Below, one piece after another: positions 1 to 8,763 of a DNA stretch of 64,000 nucleotides. The notes under the pieces were generated by a model. The model had not been told where the DNA came from and searched no databases. It saw nothing but the letters and a program-made list of their open reading frames with translations. The stretch comes from Bacteroidales bacterium (GTDB lineage: Bacteria; Bacteroidota; Bacteroidia; Bacteroidales; UBA932). The stretch's first letter is position 1, and each line of letters begins with the position of its first letter. The stretch lies in NCBI GenBank assembly GCA_017619675.1, contig JAFZRX010000007.1, forward strand, positions 62,001-126,000. Direction: 5' to 3'. A program made the translations under genes and the position numbers.

Positions 1-606
1 TCGATGATAATCGAGAAGGTCACGGGGCAACCGTACGAGCAGTGGATATACGAGAACGTCCTGCTCCCCGCCGGCTGCTACGACATGCACCTTGGAACCA
101 ATTCCTACGATACCAGGTACCCCAACGAGACCCGCTACTTCCCAATGCGGAACGAAGCCAAGGTCTCCAAGTACGACAACACTCCCGTGATGGTGGAGCG
201 CTGCTACGGAGGCAACGACATCCCCGCGCTCAAGGGCGCGGGCGCATGGGTGGCATCGGCCCCTGAAGTGGCCAGGCTGGTCGCCTCCATAGACGGGAGG
301 CTGCAGGTGCCGGACATCCTGTCGGCAGGAAGCATAGCGGATATGACCTCCCCCACGGACAGCGTCACCTACGCCCTGGGCTGGATAGACACCAAGGAAA
401 CTGGCGAATGGACCCGTACCGGAACCCTTTCCGGGACCTCCGCCCTCATAAAGTATTATCCCGACGGGGAATGCTGGATAATGATCACAAATACCAGCAC
501 GTACCGGGCGTCCCGCTTCACCAATGACATAGCGGCGCTGTTCATAAAAAGCAGGGAGGAATTCTCCCCCCTGCTTCCTAAAAGAAACTTATTCTACGGC
601 GAATAG
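1..606 (+). CDS. Serine hydrolase, beta-lactamase/penicillin-binding-protein-like (5' end outside window)
   Basis: C-terminal about 200 residues of a class C beta-lactamase-like serine hydrolase (family inferred). The reading frame is open to the left edge, so the N-terminal part with the catalytic SxxK is not visible. What supports the call is the block GAGAWVASAPEVARLV, typical of this fold, followed by RTGTLSGTSAL, which occupies the place of the KTG/HxG motif lining the active site. Such proteins are usually periplasmic or lipid-anchored esterases or peptidases, and the substrate cannot be told. It is convergent with ptb, with only 2 nt between the stop codons, and no terminator is obvious. 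Confidence 0.75.
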   Translation, partial: SMIIEKVTGQPYEQWIYENVLLPAGCYDMHLGTNSYDTRYPNETRYFPMRNEAKVSKYDNTPVMVERCYGGNDIPALKGAGAWVASAPEVARLVASIDGRLQVPDILSAGSIADMTSPTDSVTYALGWIDTKETGEWTRTGTLSGTSALIKYYPDGECWIMITNTSTYRASRFTNDIAALFIKSREEFSPLLPKRNLFYGE

Positions 607-608
607 TC

Positions 609-1517
609 TTATTTCACGAACATTGCAGCCTCTGCGATAGAGTTGAGCTTTGTGTCAACGCTGTCTGCGCGGCTGGCAAGGATACAAGGAGCCGTTGTTC
701 CCACGAGCATACCAGCCTGCCTTACGCCCGGAGCCAGTTTTGAATTGGTCTTCCAGAATACGTTTGCGGACTCGATGTTGGGGAAGAGGAGGCAGTCTGC
801 GTCTCCTGCCACAGGGCTCTTGAGTTTCTTGATCTGTACGGACTCAGGATCGATGCAGACGTCAAGGGCCAGAGGGCCGTCGCCTATGCAGGCGCCCAGC
901 TGTCCGCGGTCAGCCATCTTGGCGAGCATTGCGCCCTCGATGCAGGCGGGCATAGAATCCAGCATCTGCTCAGAAGCGGCTACGAACGCGATCTTAGGGG
1001 TGGCGATACCGAAGGACTTGGCAACTCCCAGGAGGAATCCTGAGATCTTTACCTTCTGGCGGAAATCCGGCTGAGGCACTACCGCCATGTCGCTGAGGAA
1101 CATGAGCTTTGGATAGAGAGGGTTCTCGATTACTCCCACGTGGCTCAGAAGGCCCTTTGCGGGGAGAAGTCCGGTCTCTTTGTTGAGGATGGCGCGGAGG
1201 AACTTGTCAGTGCTGCAGAGTCCCTTCATGAGCATGTCGCCCTGGCCGTCGTGTACGAGCTGTACAGCCTGAGCAACCGCCTTTGCCTCTACGGGGTTGT
1301 TGACGATGTCAAACTTTGCAACGTCCATTCCGTTCTTGAGGCATACATCCTTGATGAGAGCCTCGTCACCTACCAGTGTAGCCTTGACGAAACCCATTTC
1401 CACTGCCTTGTAGGCAGCCTCGATACTGTGCTCGTCAACGCCCCAGGCTACGACGAGTCTCTTACATACGCCCTTTGCTTTAAGCTCGGCGAATACGTCT
1501 TCGAATTTTGTGATCAT
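609..1517 (-). CDS. ptb: Phosphate butyryltransferase / phosphate acyltransferase family enzyme
   Basis: 302 residues, matching the Ptb branch of the phosphate acetyl/butyryltransferase family rather than the longer Pta. It would transfer an acyl group between CoA and phosphate in the cytoplasm. Family signatures include KGLCSTDKFLRAIL (98-111), IGDGPLALDVCID (211-223) and PNIESANVFWK (246-256). It starts with ATG 18 nt downstream of the acetate-kinase stop, so both are probably made from the ackA promoter. Together they can turn an acyl-CoA into acyl-phosphate and then ATP. Whether the substrate is acetyl-, butyryl- or a branched acyl-CoA cannot be read from sequence. Confidence 0.85.
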   Translation of the reverse strand: MITKFEDVFAELKAKGVCKRLVVAWGVDEHSIEAAYKAVEMGFVKATLVGDEALIKDVCLKNGMDVAKFDIVNNPVEAKAVAQAVQLVHDGQGDMLMKGLCSTDKFLRAILNKETGLLPAKGLLSHVGVIENPLYPKLMFLSDMAVVPQPDFRQKVKISGFLLGVAKSFGIATPKIAFVAASEQMLDSMPACIEGAMLAKMADRGQLGACIGDGPLALDVCIDPESVQIKKLKSPVAGDADCLLFPNIESANVFWKTNSKLAPGVRQAGMLVGTTAPCILASRADSVDTKLNSIAEAAMFVK

Positions 1518-1535
1518 ATGTGGTTGATTGTTTGA

Positions 1536-2750
1536 TTATTCTTCTGATTCCTGGACAAGGTGCATGGTGTCACGGGCTATTACGAGTTCCTCGTTGGTGC
1601 TGACCACAACTACCTTGATCTTGGACTCAGGCAGGGATATGATGGCGTCTCCGTGGGCGCCGGCGTTGGTCTCATAGTCGAACGCGAGGCCCATGAACGC
1701 GAAGTTCTCGCATACCCTGCGGCGAAGGCGGGCGTTGTTCTCTCCAATACCCGCGGTGAAGACGATGAGGTCAACTCCCGACATCTCGGCGATGTAGGCA
1801 CCGATGGTCTTGATGATTTCGTGGGTGAACACCTTGAACACCAGTTTTGCGCGCTGGTCACCCTCTTCCGCCTTGACGTTGAGGTCACGCACGTCTGAAG
1901 AATAGCCTGACAGGCCTAGGAAGCCGCTCTTCTTGTTCATGAGGTCGGTCATCTGGTCAGGTGTGAGGCCTTCCTTCTTCATGACGTAAGGAACGATGTT
2001 GGGGTCTATGTTGCCGCAGCGGGTTCCCATGATGGGGCCTGCGAGCGGGGTGAATCCCATTGAGGTGTCATGGCACTTTCCGTCAAGGACGGCAGTTATT
2101 GAACTTCCGTTTCCAAGGTGACAGGTGATAATCTTGGAATTCTCGAAGTCTATGCCGGCCATCTTGGCTCCCTTCTGGGCCACGAACTGGTGGCTGGTGC
2201 CGTGGGCGCCGTACTTGCGGATGTGATAGTCCTTGTAATACCTGTATGGAAGTCCGTACATGAAGTTGTACGGCGGCATTGTCTGGTGGAAGGCGGTGTC
2301 AAACACTACAACCTGGGGAACTGAAGGCAGTACCTGCTGCATTGCCCTGATACCCAGGATATGGGCGGGGTTGTGGAGCGGCGCGAAGTCACAGCAGATG
2401 CGGATCTTTTCCATAACATCCTCGTTCACGAGGGCGCTTCCTGAGAAGAAGTCCGCTCCCTGCACGATCCTGTGGCCCACAGCCTCTATGTCCTCGAAAG
2501 ATTTAAGTACACCGTGATCCGGATCCACCAGTTCTTGCAGTACGAGCTGCATTCCCACCTTGTGGTCCGGTATAGGCAGTTCCTTTACAACTTTATCCTT
2601 ACCTGAAGGCCTGTAGGTGTGCATTCCCTCGCTCAGGCCTATCTTTTCTACTATTCCTTTGGCAAGAAGGTCGTAAACATCATCGTTCTTCATATCCAGA
2701 AGCTGATATTTGATAGAAGAACTGCCGCAATTGATAACCAGGATAATCAT
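1536..2750 (-). CDS. ackA: Acetate kinase
   Basis: About 404 residues; ATP + acetate to ADP + acetyl phosphate, run in the ATP-forming direction during fermentation. ASKHA-fold motifs are intact: NCGSSS at the N-terminus, GHRIVQG, VVFDTAFH, KYGAHGTSHQFV, HLGNGSSI, GTRCGNIDP, FTAGIGENN and the late STNEELVIARD carrying the catalytic Glu. The sequence is of the AckA type, not butyrate kinase. An upstream TTG at 2756 is in frame, but the ATG at 2750 fits the promoter and the family N-terminus. First gene of an ackA-ptb operon. Confidence 0.93.
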   Translation of the reverse strand: MIILVINCGSSSIKYQLLDMKNDDVYDLLAKGIVEKIGLSEGMHTYRPSGKDKVVKELPIPDHKVGMQLVLQELVDPDHGVLKSFEDIEAVGHRIVQGADFFSGSALVNEDVMEKIRICCDFAPLHNPAHILGIRAMQQVLPSVPQVVVFDTAFHQTMPPYNFMYGLPYRYYKDYHIRKYGAHGTSHQFVAQKGAKMAGIDFENSKIITCHLGNGSSITAVLDGKCHDTSMGFTPLAGPIMGTRCGNIDPNIVPYVMKKEGLTPDQMTDLMNKKSGFLGLSGYSSDVRDLNVKAEEGDQRAKLVFKVFTHEIIKTIGAYIAEMSGVDLIVFTAGIGENNARLRRRVCENFAFMGLAFDYETNAGAHGDAIISLPESKIKVVVVSTNEELVIARDTMHLVQESEE

Positions 2751-2775
2751 ATTCAAATAAACGTTTAAAGTGTGC

Positions 2776-2806
2776 CAAAGGTACGTAATTCTGCGTACTT
2801 TAGCAA
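2776..2806 (-). promoter_or_regulatory. ackA-ptb promoter
   Basis: On the minus strand TACCTTTG (2776-2783) matches the Bacteroidota -7 box TAnnTTTG, with TTG at 2804-2806, 20 nt upstream, as the -33 box. Predicted start is near 2770, giving a leader of about 20 nt. The -33 box touches the -7 box of the divergent comEC promoter. Confidence 0.7.
2796..2803 (+). promoter_or_regulatory. Probable comEC -7 box
   Basis: TACTTTAG, one mismatch from TAnnTTTG, lies 14 nt before the comEC ATG and 12 bp from the opposing ackA -7 box. Weaker than the ackA box. Confidence 0.4.
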
Positions 2807-2817
2807 CAACTTGAACT

Positions 2818-3894
2818 ATGGAAAAGTTATCAATTCCTTTCGCTGCCGGCGCCGCGCTGGGAGCGCTTCTCCCTTCTGTCGCAGGCCTGCCGCACGGTGC
2901 CCCCGCATACGCCGGAATATGCCTGTGCCTGTGCGCCTTGGTAATGGCCCTGATATGCTATGATTCCAGCCGGAAATGGCTCTATCCCCTGCTGTTCTTC
3001 CTGCTGGGAATGTTCTGCTATTGTTCATATACGATGATACCCGAAAGGATGACGCGGGAGCCGGGGCTGCGCGGGGCCGCGGGGCGGCTGCGGGCGCTGA
3101 TACGGTCAATACCGTACAGCAACCCGCAGAGCCCCGCCCTGGTGTGCGCCGTGCTCACCGGTGACCGCAGCGGCCTGGACAGGGGCGTGACGGAAGCCTT
3201 CCGCGCGAGCGGGGCTTCCCACATCCTGGCCCTGTCAGGCCTGCACATGGGCTTCATCTACATGATGGTGCGCAGCGCCACGGCATTCCTGGGCCACACT
3301 CCGGTGGCCCGGGCCGTCCGCTGCGCGCTGGGCATTGGCTTCGCCGTGGCTTTCACCGTCGCCACCGGCGCCAGCCCTTCGGCCCAAAGGGCCTGCATCT
3401 TCATCATCCTGCGTGAACTGGCGGCCGTCAGTCAGGTCCGCAGGAGCCCGCCCGCGCACAGCCTGTGCACGGCCCTGCTCCTGCAGCTGGCCTTCCACCC
3501 GGACTTCATCTCCAGCGTCGGTTTCCAACTGTCCTACCTGGCCATGGCAGGAATCATCTTCATCCATCCCGTGCTCAAGGGCTGGTACCCCGCCGCAAGC
3601 GACCTGCGGAAAGGCAGGCTGGACCCCGCCCGCCGGATATGGGAGACAGCTTCGCTGAGCATCAGCTGCCAGATATTCACGGCCCCCGCAGCGTACATCC
3701 ACTTTGGCACTTTCCCAAAGTACTTCCTCCTGACCAACCTGATATCCCTGCCCCTCACCTCCGCAATCATGGCGCTGTCAGCGGGAGTAACGCTGCTCTG
3801 GGGCCTGGGACTATGCCCGGCCTTCCTCATACGGATAAACGAAAAAGCGATTGAAATGCTTATATCCTCGCTGCAGATTATCAGCGGGATGTAA
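2818..3894 (+). CDS. ComEC/Rec2-family membrane protein, short form
   Basis: 358 residues, strongly hydrophobic with many membrane segments. The family motif SHILALSGLHMG (134-145) is intact, as is a second core stretch around VGFQLSYLAMAGI. ComEC forms the inner-membrane channel for single-stranded DNA during transformation. Full-length Bacteroidota ComEC is around 650-700 residues with an N-terminal OB domain and a C-terminal metallo-beta-lactamase domain. Here only a short N-terminal segment and the competence core are present, so the nuclease-like domain is absent. The 3' end overlaps convergent apbE by 14 nt. The family call is secure; a role in DNA uptake is not. Confidence 0.8.
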   Translation: MEKLSIPFAAGAALGALLPSVAGLPHGAPAYAGICLCLCALVMALICYDSSRKWLYPLLFFLLGMFCYCSYTMIPERMTREPGLRGAAGRLRALIRSIPYSNPQSPALVCAVLTGDRSGLDRGVTEAFRASGASHILALSGLHMGFIYMMVRSATAFLGHTPVARAVRCALGIGFAVAFTVATGASPSAQRACIFIILRELAAVSQVRRSPPAHSLCTALLLQLAFHPDFISSVGFQLSYLAMAGIIFIHPVLKGWYPAASDLRKGRLDPARRIWETASLSISCQIFTAPAAYIHFGTFPKYFLLTNLISLPLTSAIMALSAGVTLLWGLGLCPAFLIRINEKAIEMLISSLQIISGM

Positions 3895-4831
3895 CCTGGA
3901 ACCCATCGGACGCCCAGGTCTCCATCCCGATCCCGCTGTCATAGACCAGGAAACCTTCCAGGTCCGGACGGGAAAGGATGAACGCCCTGGCCTCCTCCAG
4001 GCCTATCACCATGCAGTATGTGGCGTAGGCGTCCGCCAGGGCGGCCGTAGGTGCCTTTATGGTGGCGCTCAGCAGGTTATGCTCCACGGGATAGCCGGTA
4101 CGGGGGTCTATGGTATGGGCGTACTTGCGCCCGTCCTTCTCATAGAACTTGCGGTAATTCCCGGACGTCACTATTCCCTGCGGCTCAAAAGAACACATAT
4201 GGACGCCCTGCAGGGTCTCGCCGGGAGTCTCGTTCCCGTCAACCGGGCTGTCTATCCCAATTGTCCAGTTGCGGCCGGACGGATTGCGCCCCTCGCAGAA
4301 AATCTCCCCTATGTCCACCAGCATGTCCGTGACCCCTATGCCGTGCAGGTAATCCGCCACCACGTCACAACTGTAACCCTGGGCTATCGCATTGAAGTTC
4401 AACTTGCTGCCATTTGCGGCAATGGCCTCCGCGATCCGCTCCGGCTCAGGGAGCGAATCCCTGGTGAACCCGAAGCCCCACACGTCAAACAGCGGCGCCG
4501 CCCCCACGTCGAACGCTCCCCCAGTCTCCTCCTTCAGCGACTGCGACAGCGCCAGTATGTCCCGGAACATTGGCGTAAGGTTCACGTCCTCACCCGCATT
4601 GTAGCGGCTCAGGACGGAATTCCTGTTGTATCCGGAAAGGGTGTTGTCAATAACCAGCAGTATGGAATCTATGGAGGCCTGGATGACCGCGGGAGATGTC
4701 TCCACCCCCTTGAGGTTCAGCTTGACGGTATACGTACCGCCCTGCGCATACCCGCTCACGGCAATATATCTGTCCCTGGAACAGGACAGGCACAAGAGTG
4801 CCGTAATCAAGAGAAAGAACCCCCGTTTCAT
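3881..4831 (-). CDS. apbE: FAD:protein FMN transferase, lipoprotein
   Basis: 316 residues from the chosen ATG. ApbE attaches FMN from FAD to Thr residues of membrane redox proteins such as Rnf/Nqr subunits in the periplasm. Visible motifs are SGYNRNSVLSRYNAG, GGAFDVGAAPLFDVWGFG, the active-site stretch AHTIDPRTGYP and ALADAYATYCMV with the metal-binding Asp. The N-terminus is a lipoprotein signal ending in ALLCLSC, so the mature protein is anchored at Cys17. An upstream in-frame start at 4888 is rejected because it precedes the promoter. Rnf or Nqr genes are not nearby. Confidence 0.92.
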   Translation of the reverse strand: MKRGFFLLITALLCLSCSRDRYIAVSGYAQGGTYTVKLNLKGVETSPAVIQASIDSILLVIDNTLSGYNRNSVLSRYNAGEDVNLTPMFRDILALSQSLKEETGGAFDVGAAPLFDVWGFGFTRDSLPEPERIAEAIAANGSKLNFNAIAQGYSCDVVADYLHGIGVTDMLVDIGEIFCEGRNPSGRNWTIGIDSPVDGNETPGETLQGVHMCSFEPQGIVTSGNYRKFYEKDGRKYAHTIDPRTGYPVEHNLLSATIKAPTAALADAYATYCMVIGLEEARAFILSRPDLEGFLVYDSGIGMETWASDGFQVTSR

Positions 4832-4854
4832 ATCGCCGTGGTAAAGTATTTGTA

Positions 4855-4862
4855 CAAAGTTA
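4855..4862 (-). promoter_or_regulatory. apbE -7 box
   Basis: Minus-strand TAACTTTG is a perfect TAnnTTTG, 23 nt before the apbE ATG at 4831. It fixes the apbE start, since the longer reading would begin upstream of it. No clear -33 TTG was seen. Confidence 0.6.
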
Positions 4863-4885
4863 GCGGAATTTCCATTTAAAATGTG

Positions 4886-4893
4886 CATATTTG
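4886..4893 (+). promoter_or_regulatory. Possible -7 box for FISUMP lipoprotein
   Basis: CATATTTG (one mismatch) lies 8 nt before the first ATG (4902) and 17 nt before the second (4911), divergent from the apbE box. Confidence 0.35.
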
Positions 4894-4901
4894 TAAGTTA
4901 A

Positions 4902-5927
4902 ATGAAATCTATGGATATCAGGAAAATATTGCTCATACCTTTACTCTGCGGCCTGGTTTTCACCTCCTGCGAGGATGACCCGGAGGAAACATACTTCACC
5001 TTCGAGGGTGAGGTCAAGACCGAGGAGACCCTGCCGTCATACGCCAATCCTGGAGAGACATATTCCGTGACCCCTTACGGCATCCGCAAGGACTCCACTG
5101 ACCCTGACGATCCAAAGATCACCTACTCCTTCATGCTCACCCCCGGCATGACCAGCAGGGATACCATGGACACCTTCATTTTCATTGTCCCTGACACCCT
5201 ATGTACCGCCCAGGTACAGGTTTACGTATCCGCACCGGGCTACAACACCGCAACCTCAGAATACTCCATCGCCATCATAGATCCTGAAAAGTCCCTCACC
5301 AACATCACCCATAACCCCCAGGGAGGAACCTTCACGGACCCGCGCGATTCACGCCAATACCCGTACACCACCATAGCGGGCCTTGACTGGATGACAAAGA
5401 ACCTGGCATACTGCGCCTTTGGAAAGGCCTACAAGGGAATCAAGGACTCCGGCTACGAGGCAATGTCTGACGTATTCGGAATGTATTACACCTGGGACGA
5501 GGCCATGGCCGCCTGCCCGGAGGGCTGGCGCCTCCCGAGCGACGGGGACTGGACCTCCATGTGCCAGACCCTTACCGACACCCCTCTCTCCCCTCTGGGA
5601 GACTTCCCCGGAATAGCCGGCAAACTCATGGGCAACGGATACCTCAACTCAGAAAGACTTTGGGTATACTACACCGTCTGCAAGCCCGAACCCGAGGCCT
5701 CGTACATGAACATGCTCCCTACCGGCTACGCCAACAAGAGCGGCGATATCTACACCTTTGACAGCACCCTTGGTTTCTGCGCATACTGGACCTCCACCGA
5801 GGCCGACGCTGAAAAGGCATACTGCCGCTACCTCTACAACAACGAAAAAATAGCGGACGTGCTGGCACATCCGCTCTATAAGGAGTTTGTCGCAACGCCC
5901 GTCAGGTGCGTCCGCGATTCTGAATAA
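4902..5927 (+). CDS. Lipoprotein with FISUMP (fibrobacter-succinogenes major paralogous) domain
   Basis: 341 residues. A signal peptide ends at the lipobox VFTSC (Cys23), so it is probably displayed at the outer membrane. Residues about 25-140 look like an Ig-like beta domain. The remainder is a FISUMP domain, recognisable from the pattern GLDWMTKNLAY, MYYTWDEAMAACPEGWRLPSDGDW, a mid-domain MLPTGYANKSGDIY, FCAYWTSTEAD and the closing FVATPVRCVRD. FISUMP domains are common on Bacteroidota and Fibrobacter surface proteins and have no settled function. The start could be the second Met (4911). Divergent from apbE. Confidence 0.8.
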   Translation: MKSMDIRKILLIPLLCGLVFTSCEDDPEETYFTFEGEVKTEETLPSYANPGETYSVTPYGIRKDSTDPDDPKITYSFMLTPGMTSRDTMDTFIFIVPDTLCTAQVQVYVSAPGYNTATSEYSIAIIDPEKSLTNITHNPQGGTFTDPRDSRQYPYTTIAGLDWMTKNLAYCAFGKAYKGIKDSGYEAMSDVFGMYYTWDEAMAACPEGWRLPSDGDWTSMCQTLTDTPLSPLGDFPGIAGKLMGNGYLNSERLWVYYTVCKPEPEASYMNMLPTGYANKSGDIYTFDSTLGFCAYWTSTEADAEKAYCRYLYNNEKIADVLAHPLYKEFVATPVRCVRDSE

Positions 5928-5929
5928 GT

Positions 5930-6424
5930 CTAATACCTGAGATCCGTTACCACGTAATCGTCTCCAAGGGCTTCCACGTCAAGCACGAAGCCTGAGATGT
6001 CGTCCGTAGCCTCCATATACTCGATTGAGCTGAGGTTGAACTTTACCACGTTGTCGTCCTCGGGATCGTTGAAGGTGCCGGTGAGGGCGTTTCCAGTATA
6101 CTTGATATCCTTTGAATACTCCAGGAACTCCTGAAGGATGTTCATGGCGTCTCCGGCGTTCTCAATGTATACTTCCTTTGCCTCCGGGTCCATTGTCCAG
6201 CGGCTTTCGCCGTCGCAGTAAATCTCTACGCCGTTACCGCTGAAATGATAGCATTCTCCCTGAACTACAGCGTCACCTGAGAATGTCAGGGCGAATGGAA
6301 CTGTTGTAGTGTAGGAATACTTGCAGGTGATTCTGTCAGTAGAGAAGCGGGCAAGTATGTCCTGTGCGTGCAGGCCGGCTGCGGCCAGCAGCAGTGCGAT
6401 TGAGATCAATACTATGCGTTTCAT
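5930..6424 (-). CDS. LolA-like outer-membrane lipoprotein carrier family protein
   Basis: 164 residues with a cleavable signal peptide (ALLLAAAGLHAQ). It resembles small Bacteroidota LolA-superfamily proteins that follow ftsK. The residues WTMDPEAKEVYIENAGD correspond to the region where the LolA family has its conserved DGxxxWxYxPxxxxV pattern. The predicted role is a periplasmic carrier of lipoproteins to the outer membrane. The start codon overlaps the ftsK stop (ATGA), so translation is coupled. The match is by pattern rather than clear identity, so the function is tentative. Confidence 0.6.
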   Translation of the reverse strand: MKRIVLISIALLLAAAGLHAQDILARFSTDRITCKYSYTTTVPFALTFSGDAVVQGECYHFSGNGVEIYCDGESRWTMDPEAKEVYIENAGDAMNILQEFLEYSKDIKYTGNALTGTFNDPEDDNVVKFNLSSIEYMEATDDISGFVLDVEALGDDYVVTDLRY

Positions 6425-8763
6425 TTCAGATAAGCTTTAAGAATCTTATCCAATGAATCCAAATCTTGTACCAAAACCTGCCTTGGCTTTGAACCTTCCT
6501 GCGGACCCACTATTCCGGCGGCCTCCAGCTGGTCCATGACCTTGCCTGCGCGGGAGTATCCCATGCCCAGTTTGCGCTGCAGGTCAGAGGTGGATCCCTT
6601 CTGCGTCATTATTACCATACGGGCGGCTTCCTCGAAGCGGTCGTCAATGTCGTGCATGTCAACCATGCCTCCGGCCTCGGCGCTTTCAGACACGTCAGGC
6701 AGGTAATATGGCGTATTGTATGATTTCTTGTATCCCTGCTGGTTCCCCACGAAGGTGGTTATTGCAAGTATCTCCTTTCCGGACACATAGCCGCACTGCA
6801 CGCGCTCAATGTCCGCTCCGGAATAATAGAGCATGTCTCCGTTTCCAATGAGCTTCTCCGCACCCGGAGTGTCCAGGATGGTACCGGAGTCAACCCTTGA
6901 GGTTACCCTGAAGGCGATCCTGGTAGGGAAATTGGCCTTAATCACACCGGAGATCACGTCCACTGAAGGACGCTGGGTTGCCAGGATCACGTGGATGCCG
7001 GCGGCGCGGCCCTTCTGGGCCAGGCGCACGATGGCGGTCTGGATGTTCCTGGCGGAGTTCTTGGCCTCCTGGGAGCCGCCAACGGTCATGGTGAGGTCAG
7101 CGTACTCGTCAATCACCACCACTATGTATGGCATGTACTTGTGGCCCTTGGTGGGCAGCAGGTGGCGGTCCTTGTATTTCTCGTTGTAAAGCTTGACGTT
7201 GTTAACATACGCCTTGCTCATCAACTCATACCTGGCGTCCATCTCCACGCAGAGGGACTTGAGCACCTTCTCCGAATCCTTGGGGCGCTTTACGATTGCC
7301 GTGGCCTCTTCTTCTTCGTCGCTGTTGGCGGGAAGGACGGCCAGGTAATGCTTCATGAGCTGCCCATAGGCTGAGAATTCCACCATCTTTGGATCAATGA
7401 AGACAAACTTCAGTTCCGAAGGGTGCTTGGCGTACATCAGGGATGCGACTATCACGTTCAATCCCACGGACTTTCCCTGGCGGGTAGCTCCCGCAACCAG
7501 CAGGTGCGGGGCCTCCGCCAGGTCGAACACCTTCACCTTCTGGGTGATGGTGTAACCTATGGCAACCGGCAGTTCAGCCTTGGACTCGCGGTAGGCGTCA
7601 TCGTTCAGGAGGGCCTTGAGCGGAACGATCTCCGCCTTGTCGTTGGCCACCTCTATTCCCACTGAATCAGAAAGGGTGGTGACACGCACTCCCCTGGCGT
7701 TCAGGGACATGGCTATGTCTTCCTGGAGACGCTTGATCTCTGCGATGCGCACGCCCTTGGAAGGGTAAACCTTGTAGAGGGTCACGGTGGGGCCTACCTG
7801 GGCCACCACATCGTCAATCTGGATCTTATAGTTTGCAAGGACAGCGCGGATCTTGTTGTTGTTGCGGTCCAGCTCGTCCTTGGGAATGGAGTGCTTTCCA
7901 AAGTTGTGGGTCTCAAGCAGGTCCAGGGAGGGGAACTTGAAGTTGGGGAGTTCGTCCCTGATGTCTATGCGCGGCAGCTGCTCGGTAACCTGGTCAGTGG
8001 TGGTATCGTCAGTGACCACGGTGATGCCTCCTTCTTCCTGGCCCTCTTCCTGGCCTTCCTCCACGGGAGGCTCCGGTTCAGCCGGCACAGGCTTCGGCCT
8101 GGGCTCCGGCTTCACGGGAGCCGCCGCCACGGCGGCGCGCACGGGTTCCGGCTCGGGTGCGGGAACCGGTTCCGGTTCAGGCTCATAAGAATCGCTCTTG
8201 AAGAACTTCTTGAGCATGGCAGCGAACTTTGGACTTATAAGGAACAGCCATCCGCACAGCAGGAGCAGCACCAGCACCGCGGTGAGGGCCTTGCCTATGA
8301 GATTGTTGGACCATCCCACCAGGAAAGATCCCAGCTGGCCGCCGAGGCCGGTTCCAAAGGCACCGTCAGTGCCCACCAGCCCCGCTATGCAGGAGAATAC
8401 CAGAGAACTGACGAACGCCCCGCTCAGGACAAGAAGCGTGGTCTTGAGCAGCGGCTGGTCCCACTTGTGCAGGAGAAGCCTTGCCGCAAGGGCGAACAGC
8501 AGGATGAGCAGCGCAAGGCTGCCAAGGCCGAAGCACTTGCCCACGAGGAAATCCGCGAAACGGTATCCCAGCTTTCCCGCGGCGTTGTGCACCTTCACGC
8601 CCGTACCCATCATTTCCGGATTGGAAAGGAGGCTCATGTCCGTCTTCCAGGTGAACAGGTATGACACCGTGGAAAGCAGAGTGAACACTCCCAATGCGGC
8701 AATCAGAATGCCCAGTATCCTTATGGCCCGGGCTTTCTGGTCTTCATCCCACTTCAGCTTCAT
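6421..8763 (-). CDS. ftsK: DNA translocase FtsK/SpoIIIE
   Basis: 780 residues. Septal ATP-driven DNA pump that clears and aligns chromosome termini at division. Order: N-terminal membrane domain with about four segments (20-175); Pro/Glu/Ala-rich linker (193-245); motor domain with Walker A GATRQGKS (425-432), Walker B VVVIDEYADL and the ATQRPSVDVISG motif; C-terminal gamma domain (winged helix, LQRKLGMGYSRAGKVMDQLE) for orienting-sequence recognition. Arg in the P-loop where Gly is more usual is tolerated by the consensus. Middle gene of DUF4290-ftsK-LolA-like, with 4-nt overlaps at both ends. Confidence 0.96.
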   Translation of the reverse strand: MKLKWDEDQKARAIRILGILIAALGVFTLLSTVSYLFTWKTDMSLLSNPEMMGTGVKVHNAAGKLGYRFADFLVGKCFGLGSLALLILLFALAARLLLHKWDQPLLKTTLLVLSGAFVSSLVFSCIAGLVGTDGAFGTGLGGQLGSFLVGWSNNLIGKALTAVLVLLLLCGWLFLISPKFAAMLKKFFKSDSYEPEPEPVPAPEPEPVRAAVAAAPVKPEPRPKPVPAEPEPPVEEGQEEGQEEGGITVVTDDTTTDQVTEQLPRIDIRDELPNFKFPSLDLLETHNFGKHSIPKDELDRNNNKIRAVLANYKIQIDDVVAQVGPTVTLYKVYPSKGVRIAEIKRLQEDIAMSLNARGVRVTTLSDSVGIEVANDKAEIVPLKALLNDDAYRESKAELPVAIGYTITQKVKVFDLAEAPHLLVAGATRQGKSVGLNVIVASLMYAKHPSELKFVFIDPKMVEFSAYGQLMKHYLAVLPANSDEEEEATAIVKRPKDSEKVLKSLCVEMDARYELMSKAYVNNVKLYNEKYKDRHLLPTKGHKYMPYIVVVIDEYADLTMTVGGSQEAKNSARNIQTAIVRLAQKGRAAGIHVILATQRPSVDVISGVIKANFPTRIAFRVTSRVDSGTILDTPGAEKLIGNGDMLYYSGADIERVQCGYVSGKEILAITTFVGNQQGYKKSYNTPYYLPDVSESAEAGGMVDMHDIDDRFEEAARMVIMTQKGSTSDLQRKLGMGYSRAGKVMDQLEAAGIVGPQEGSKPRQVLVQDLDSLDKILKAYLK

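Noticed and set aside
3851..4879. 342-residue plus-strand ORF opposite apbE
   Set aside because: Shadow of apbE; composition and lack of any domain show it is antisense reading of a real lipoprotein gene.
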